The notes under the pieces were generated by a model, which did no database searches, was not told the origin of the DNA, and was given only the letters and a program-made list of their open reading frames with translations. DNA of 16,975 bases from Candidatus Omnitrophota bacterium (GTDB taxonomy: Bacteria > Ratteibacteria > UBA8468 > B48-G9 > JAFGKM01). Shown one piece after another: positions 12,552-16,975 of this stretch (its first letter is position 1; the number at the start of each line of letters is the position of its first letter). Position numbers and translations under genes: made by a program. The stretch is taken from assembly GCA_023818745.1 (NCBI GenBank), contig JAMWBY010000020.1, forward strand, positions 1 to 16,975, read 5' to 3'.

Positions 12552-15209
12552 ATGAAAAAATTTTTTCTACTTCCATTAAATTTAAAAAATAAAACTGAAT
12601 TTCTTATTGAAAAAACCAAAGAAGTAAGCTCTCAAAATAATTTTATTTATATTACATCAAATTTTTGTAAAGTTCAAGATTTCAAATTAAAATTTTATAA
12701 ATTTTTTAAAAATTTCTCACTTCCACTTACCTTTACACTAAAATCACTTGCTATAAAAATTATTGATGAAAAAAGTAACAAAAGAATAATATCAGACATA
12801 GAAAAGTATTTAATATTGCTTGAAATTATGAAAAAGGAGAAAGATCAGTTTTTCTATCCTGAAGAATGGTTTGCCAAAATTATTTCAAACTTCATAAAAG
12901 AGTTAAAAATATCACTTGGAAATAATTTTGAAATATCAGAAATAGGAAAAATAGTAACGAATTATCCATGGAAATTTGAAAGAAGTAAAATTAATATTGA
13001 AAAATCTCTTTATATTTTTGAAATTTATCAGGAACATTTGAATAAGAATAATTTAATTGATATGGAAGACATATACTCAGAATCTTCAAAACTACTTAAA
13101 AAAAATGAATATAATAACATTATTTTTGAAAATATTCTTGAAATTCCCGTATATCAAAGGAGTTTTGTATCTTCTCTTATAAAAAATAGTGAAAATACCT
13201 TTATTTTTTATTTAAATCCTAACTTTTTTTCGCCAGATACTCAGGAATTAATAATTAAAGACACACTGAATTTTCTTAATACGATTGAAAACTGGGAAAA
13301 AGAAGAAGTAAGTGGAAACACATATAATACTGAATTAAAATGTTTCAACTTCCCAACAGCAGAAGAAGAAATAAAGGGGATTAAAAACTTAATAGAAGAA
13401 GAATTAAAAAAAAATGAAAATATAACATTTAATGATTTTATAATTACCTGTCCTGATATTTTAAGGTATAGAAACCATATAAAAAGAATATTTTCAAGAT
13501 TTGATATACCTGTGGAAATAATTCCAGGTTATTCACTTATTAAAGAACCTTCTATTGTTTCCTTATTTGAATTTTTAAAATTTGAAGAAACTTACGACTG
13601 GACATCTTTGATGAATATATTGACCGCTCCTTATTTTATTAAATTTAATAGAGAGACAACAAAAAAATTTTCAGAATATACAAGAGAAAAATATGAAAAC
13701 ATAGGATTTTTTAAGGATGATTTTTATAAATTTAATGATGATAACATAAATAAAATAAAAAAATGTATTCAAGTAATAAAAAATGGAAAAAGAAAATTAG
13801 ATGATTGGAAAAATATTGTAAAAAAAATTATTGAAGAAACAGGATGGAGTCCGTCTGAGGTGGAAGTAAAAATTGAATTTGAAAAAATACTTGAAAAATT
13901 AAGAGGGAATTACTATTTAACAAAAGAAAGTTTTATAAATCTTATCAGTAAAATTCTTGAAATGGTTGATGTGGAGGAAGGAAAAGGAATGGGCATAAGA
14001 ATTAGTGGAATAATTGAAAGTTTAGGTATAGAAAAAAAAGTTTGTTTTGTTTGTGGAACTACGGAAAAAAATTTCCCTAATGCGCTAAAAATTGAGGAAT
14101 TTTTTATACCAGAGAAATTAAAGAAAGAAATTGGACTTGAATATTTTGAAAAGAGAATTGCAAGGGATAGAGGCGACTTTTATAGAATTAAAAATGAACA
14201 TGAAAAAGTAATTTTTACATATCCATCCAAAGTGGAAGAAGAACAACAAATGAAGTCAATTTTAATTTTTAATATAGATGATACTCAGGCAGCAGAAAGG
14301 CAATATATTTATATCAAACCCAAAGAATTATTTGATGTTAAATTTGACATTGAAAAATTTAAAAATAAATTTATGAAAAATGGAGTACTTGAAATTAATG
14401 TTACAGATTTAGAAATATTTCTTCAATGTCCTTACAAATTTTATTTGAAAAAAGTTGAAGAAATTGAACCATATAAAATTCCCGAAGTAGAAGAAGCACC
14501 TGATATCTGGGGAAATATAATTCATGAGAGTTTTAAAAATACGTTTGAGAATGAAAAAGATATTCCAATTAAAGAAGATAAAATTAAAGATTATAGAGAA
14601 AAGTTTGAATACTATATAATCCAATCTATAAACAAATATCTAAAAGATAATAAAATTTCAAGGATGCTGGGGGATATTTTTAAGTTAAGATATCCGGAAA
14701 TAATTAATAAATTTGAAGAAGTAATTAAAAGACACATAGGTAACTCTTTTATTGGTTTTGAAGAAAAAATAGAAACAAAAAGTGGAAAATTCAAATTAAA
14801 AGGGAAAGTAGATATTATTGAGAAAACAAATAAAAATCACATTTTTATAATAGATATAAAAACAGGAACTTCTATAAATTTCAGTTATACAAAACATGAT
14901 TTTTTCAACAACCATAATATTCAAGTTCCACTATATGTATGGATGTACTCAAAACAGAATAATAAGAAATTTGAAGATGTGAAAGGTATAATATGGAATT
15001 TTAGTTTTTTAGAAGATAAAAAAAACATTGAAAAAATTTTTGATTTTACTAAATCAACTGGTAAGTATGATTATAGATATCTTGATGAAATAGAAGATTA
15101 TTTAAATCAGATATCCGAAAAGATTATAAAAGGAGAAAATTCTTTTATTCCCGAAAATGAATGTATATATTTCTGTGAATATAAGGAGATGTGTATATAT
15201 GGAAAGTAA
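12552..15209 (+). CDS. addB: AddB-like subunit: inactivated helicase with C-terminal PD-(D/E)XK nuclease
   Basis: An 885-residue protein in the position and layout of AddB, the partner of AddA in processing double-strand breaks for RecA-dependent repair. The long N-terminal part resembles a decayed superfamily 1 helicase; no Walker A motif of GxxGxGKT type is visible. The C-terminal nuclease has C626 in QCPYKFYLKK, H658 in WGNIIHESF, D754 in GKVDIIE, D768 and K770 in IIDIKTG, and the QVPLYVW motif (Q791). Together with C626, the tail cysteines C871, C875 and C881 would hold a 4Fe-4S cluster as in AddB. Their spacing is CX3CX5C instead of the usual CX2CX5C. The gene is shorter than B. subtilis AddB (about 1,160 residues). 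It overlaps the helicase gene by 11 bases, which supports a two-subunit complex. Confidence 0.85.
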   Translation: MKKFFLLPLNLKNKTEFLIEKTKEVSSQNNFIYITSNFCKVQDFKLKFYKFFKNFSLPLTFTLKSLAIKIIDEKSNKRIISDIEKYLILLEIMKKEKDQFFYPEEWFAKIISNFIKELKISLGNNFEISEIGKIVTNYPWKFERSKINIEKSLYIFEIYQEHLNKNNLIDMEDIYSESSKLLKKNEYNNIIFENILEIPVYQRSFVSSLIKNSENTFIFYLNPNFFSPDTQELIIKDTLNFLNTIENWEKEEVSGNTYNTELKCFNFPTAEEEIKGIKNLIEEELKKNENITFNDFIITCPDILRYRNHIKRIFSRFDIPVEIIPGYSLIKEPSIVSLFEFLKFEETYDWTSLMNILTAPYFIKFNRETTKKFSEYTREKYENIGFFKDDFYKFNDDNINKIKKCIQVIKNGKRKLDDWKNIVKKIIEETGWSPSEVEVKIEFEKILEKLRGNYYLTKESFINLISKILEMVDVEEGKGMGIRISGIIESLGIEKKVCFVCGTTEKNFPNALKIEEFFIPEKLKKEIGLEYFEKRIARDRGDFYRIKNEHEKVIFTYPSKVEEEQQMKSILIFNIDDTQAAERQYIYIKPKELFDVKFDIEKFKNKFMKNGVLEINVTDLEIFLQCPYKFYLKKVEEIEPYKIPEVEEAPDIWGNIIHESFKNTFENEKDIPIKEDKIKDYREKFEYYIIQSINKYLKDNKISRMLGDIFKLRYPEIINKFEEVIKRHIGNSFIGFEEKIETKSGKFKLKGKVDIIEKTNKNHIFIIDIKTGTSINFSYTKHDFFNNHNIQVPLYVWMYSKQNNKKFEDVKGIIWNFSFLEDKKNIEKIFDFTKSTGKYDYRYLDEIEDYLNQISEKIIKGENSFIPENECIYFCEYKEMCIYGK
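15183..15188 (+). promoter_or_regulatory. Shine-Dalgarno site of the addA-like gene inside addB
   Basis: AAGGAG ten bases before the ATG at 15199. It lies within the codons of the Fe-S cysteine segment of the addB-like gene (between C875 and C881), so both genes constrain these bases. It supports the ATG at 15199 as the helicase start and coupled translation of the two subunits. Confidence 0.65.
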
Positions 15210-16975
15210 ATTTCCTTTTAAAGCAGTTATTAAAGAAGCATCTGCTGGAACAGGAAAAACGTATTCAATAATAAGTGAAATTTTAAATTTAAAAGAAAAA
15301 TATGGCTCTTATGATATATTAAAAAGAATTGTATGTTTGAGTTTTTCTGAATCTGCTGCAATAGAATTGAAAAAAAGATTAATAGAAAAAATATTAAATT
15401 CGGACTATAAAAAAATCAATGATGAAAAAGAACAAGTTAAAATTCAAAATATACTTTTAAATTTAAACTTTTCAACAATTCACTCTTTTTCACAAAAAAT
15501 TTTAAAAAGATTTTCTACTTTTATAGAAATTGACCCATTTTTTAAGATAATAGACGAAAATGAAAGCAAAATATTATTTTCAGAAGCAATTAGTAAGGTA
15601 TTTTCTAATCCCCATTTTTTGGATTTTTTTTATGAATTGTTAAAAAATTTAAAAATAAATAACTTTTCAAAAATAATCTTCTCAATGGACAAATTGCATC
15701 CTTATATTTTTCTTGGGGAACCCCTAAAAGACAATTCAATTACTAAGGAAATTGCTAAATTTTATAAAAATGTTGGAGAAGTATATACCAACTTAAAAAA
15801 AGAATTAGGATATTTAGATTTTAACGACTTAGAAAAATTGACATATGAAATATTAACAAAGTCCCCAGACGCACTTTTACTTCTTGAAGATTTTGATGAA
15901 AAAATTGATTTTATATTTATTGATGAATTTCAGGATACAAATTTGCTACAATGGGAAATTATTAAAAAACTTGGATTAGAAGAGTGGAAATCGGGATATG
16001 GCGCAAAATCAGAAGAAAGACCTGAATATGGAATTTACATTGTAGGAGACAAAAAGCAAGCAATTTATAAATTTAGAGGTGGAGAAAAGGAACTTTTTGA
16101 AGAAGTTAAAAAAGAACTTAAAAATTATTATACACTTGAAAAGTTGCGGGAAAATTATAGGAGTACAAAAGAAATAATAGATTTTGTAAACTCTGTTTTT
16201 TCAGAAGAGAGTGATTGGAAAGGAGAAGAATTAAGAGTTGGTAAAGAAATTAAAAATATCCCTTCTAAAGTAGAAATTAGTTTATTTGAAACCAAGGATG
16301 AAGAATATGAATGGGTATGTAATAAAATATTAACTTTTTTGAATAAAGAAGATATTCAAATACTGGATAAAATAAGCAATGAAATGAGAAAAATTGAATT
16401 AAAAGATTTTTTGATTCTTATAAGAAGCAGAACAGCAAGTTTTGAACTGCTTGAGGAAAAACTTAAATTTTATAACATTCCTTATGTAATTATAGGAGGA
16501 ATTGGTTTTTACCAGGAACCAGAAATAAAATTTTTACTTTCACTTTTTTATTCACTTGTTGATCCTTCTGATAAATATGCTATATGGAATGTTAAAAATT
16601 CAATTTTTAAACTTGATGAGAGAATGATTGAAAAGTATAGGAAAGAGATGTCTGATTTTGAAATATCCTTTTTGATTGAAAAAATACTCAGAGAAATAAA
16701 TTTCTGGGATGGTTTAAGTATCCAACAATCAGCAAATACAGAAAAATTTTTAGCAATTTTACAAAATCAAGCATATTTGCCAGTTTTTCAGATAACAAAA
16801 AATTTCAGAGAACTTTCTTTTGATACGATAGAACCCAAAGCAGACATTTTTTCTATTGATCAAAATGCAGTAAAAATTATGACAATTCACAGAGCCAAGG
16901 GACTTGAAGCACCTGTTGTTTTCTTATTGAATATTGAAGATATAAATTCTAAAAGCGGGAAAAATGACATTTTTT
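15199..16975 (+). CDS. addA: AddA-like UvrD/RecB-family helicase (3' end outside window)
   Basis: This is the ATP-driven motor subunit expected beside AddB. The 592 visible codons carry superfamily 1A helicase motifs in order: Walker A ASAGTGKTY (14-22), FSESAAIELKKRL (motif Ia), STIHSFSQKIL, DFNDLEKLTYEIL, Walker B FIDEFQDTN with D242/E243, motif III GDKKQAIYKFRGG (283-295), motif IV ENYRSTKEI with R321, LIRSRTASFELLEE, and motif V-like MTIHRAKGLEAPVVF with H564. The frame is open to the window edge, so motif VI and any C-terminal PD-(D/E)XK nuclease domain, as present in true AddA, cannot be seen. It is therefore AddA or a RecB/UvrD-like helicase; the partner gene favours AddA. It overlaps the addB-like gene by 11 bases. 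Confidence 0.92.
   Translation, partial: MESKFPFKAVIKEASAGTGKTYSIISEILNLKEKYGSYDILKRIVCLSFSESAAIELKKRLIEKILNSDYKKINDEKEQVKIQNILLNLNFSTIHSFSQKILKRFSTFIEIDPFFKIIDENESKILFSEAISKVFSNPHFLDFFYELLKNLKINNFSKIIFSMDKLHPYIFLGEPLKDNSITKEIAKFYKNVGEVYTNLKKELGYLDFNDLEKLTYEILTKSPDALLLLEDFDEKIDFIFIDEFQDTNLLQWEIIKKLGLEEWKSGYGAKSEERPEYGIYIVGDKKQAIYKFRGGEKELFEEVKKELKNYYTLEKLRENYRSTKEIIDFVNSVFSEESDWKGEELRVGKEIKNIPSKVEISLFETKDEEYEWVCNKILTFLNKEDIQILDKISNEMRKIELKDFLILIRSRTASFELLEEKLKFYNIPYVIIGGIGFYQEPEIKFLLSLFYSLVDPSDKYAIWNVKNSIFKLDERMIEKYRKEMSDFEISFLIEKILREINFWDGLSIQQSANTEKFLAILQNQAYLPVFQITKNFRELSFDTIEPKADIFSIDQNAVKIMTIHRAKGLEAPVVFLLNIEDINSKSGKNDIF

Noticed and set aside
14409..14794. Two minus-strand open frames opposite the addB-like nuclease domain
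   Set aside because: They lie opposite the conserved nuclease core and are low-complexity, hydrophobic shadows.
1..16975. CRISPR array, tRNA/rRNA gene, insertion sequence, prophage or defence island
   Set aside because: No regularly spaced direct repeats, RNA-gene-like GC-rich segments, transposase, integrase or known defence-gene sets were seen; the AddAB-like pair is a repair enzyme and its neighbours are housekeeping genes.

Overview
The window is a gene-dense, very AT-rich stretch of bacterial chromosome with no intergenic gap longer than about 70 bases. Codons favour A/T endings and AGA for arginine. An LpxL/HtrB-type acyltransferase and a Wzy/WaaL-like polymer ligase suggest a diderm (Gram-negative) envelope, while class 1B PyrD/PyrK, AddAB-type genes and RicT recall Firmicutes-like and deep-branching lineages. 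I read it as a deep-branching, possibly uncultured diderm lineage, but cannot name the phylum from sequence alone. I see no rRNA, tRNA, CRISPR, insertion sequence, phage gene or defence island.

Layout. (1) 3-923, plus: the C-terminal part of a membrane-anchored TPR protein that begins outside the window. (2) 8420 down to 920, minus: eight genes with overlaps or gaps of at most 12 bases, in the order pyrK, pyrD, O-antigen ligase/TPR protein, ricT-like PSP1 protein, metG, pyrH, frr, cmk. (3) 8488-9465, plus: a divergent Gfo/Idh/MocA-family oxidoreductase. (4) 9506-11607, plus: plsY, a polyprenol/phytol-kinase-like membrane protein and a patatin-like lipase. (5) 12501 down to 11581, minus: an LpxL/HtrB-like acyltransferase, tail-to-tail with the patatin gene. 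(6) 12552 to the right edge, plus: an AddB-like nuclease followed by an AddA/UvrD-type helicase cut off by the window end.

How the genes work together. The minus-strand operon joins pyrimidine synthesis (dihydroorotate dehydrogenase PyrD with its electron-transfer subunit PyrK, UMP kinase, CMP kinase) with translation (methionyl-tRNA synthetase, ribosome recycling factor), an Fe-S RNA-processing factor and a surface-polysaccharide enzyme. Several junctions are four-base ATGA overlaps, which suggests translational coupling. The central plus-strand block makes and possibly remodels envelope lipids: PlsY starts phospholipid synthesis, the kinase-like protein may phosphorylate an isoprenoid alcohol, the patatin protein may release acyl chains, and the LpxL-like enzyme transfers acyl chains. 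The right-hand genes form an AddAB-type double-strand-break end-processing enzyme.

The two divergent intergenic regions each carry a perfect inverted repeat with a similar half-site (TTTTATRAT). Two genes, plsY and addB, have a TTGACT-N16/17-TAAAAT promoter-like sequence placed so close to the start codon that the transcript would have almost no leader. I found no clear evidence of a wholly new system. The most unusual points are the composition of the eight-gene operon, the changed HX4D/E motif in the LpxL-like enzyme, and the shared inverted repeats.
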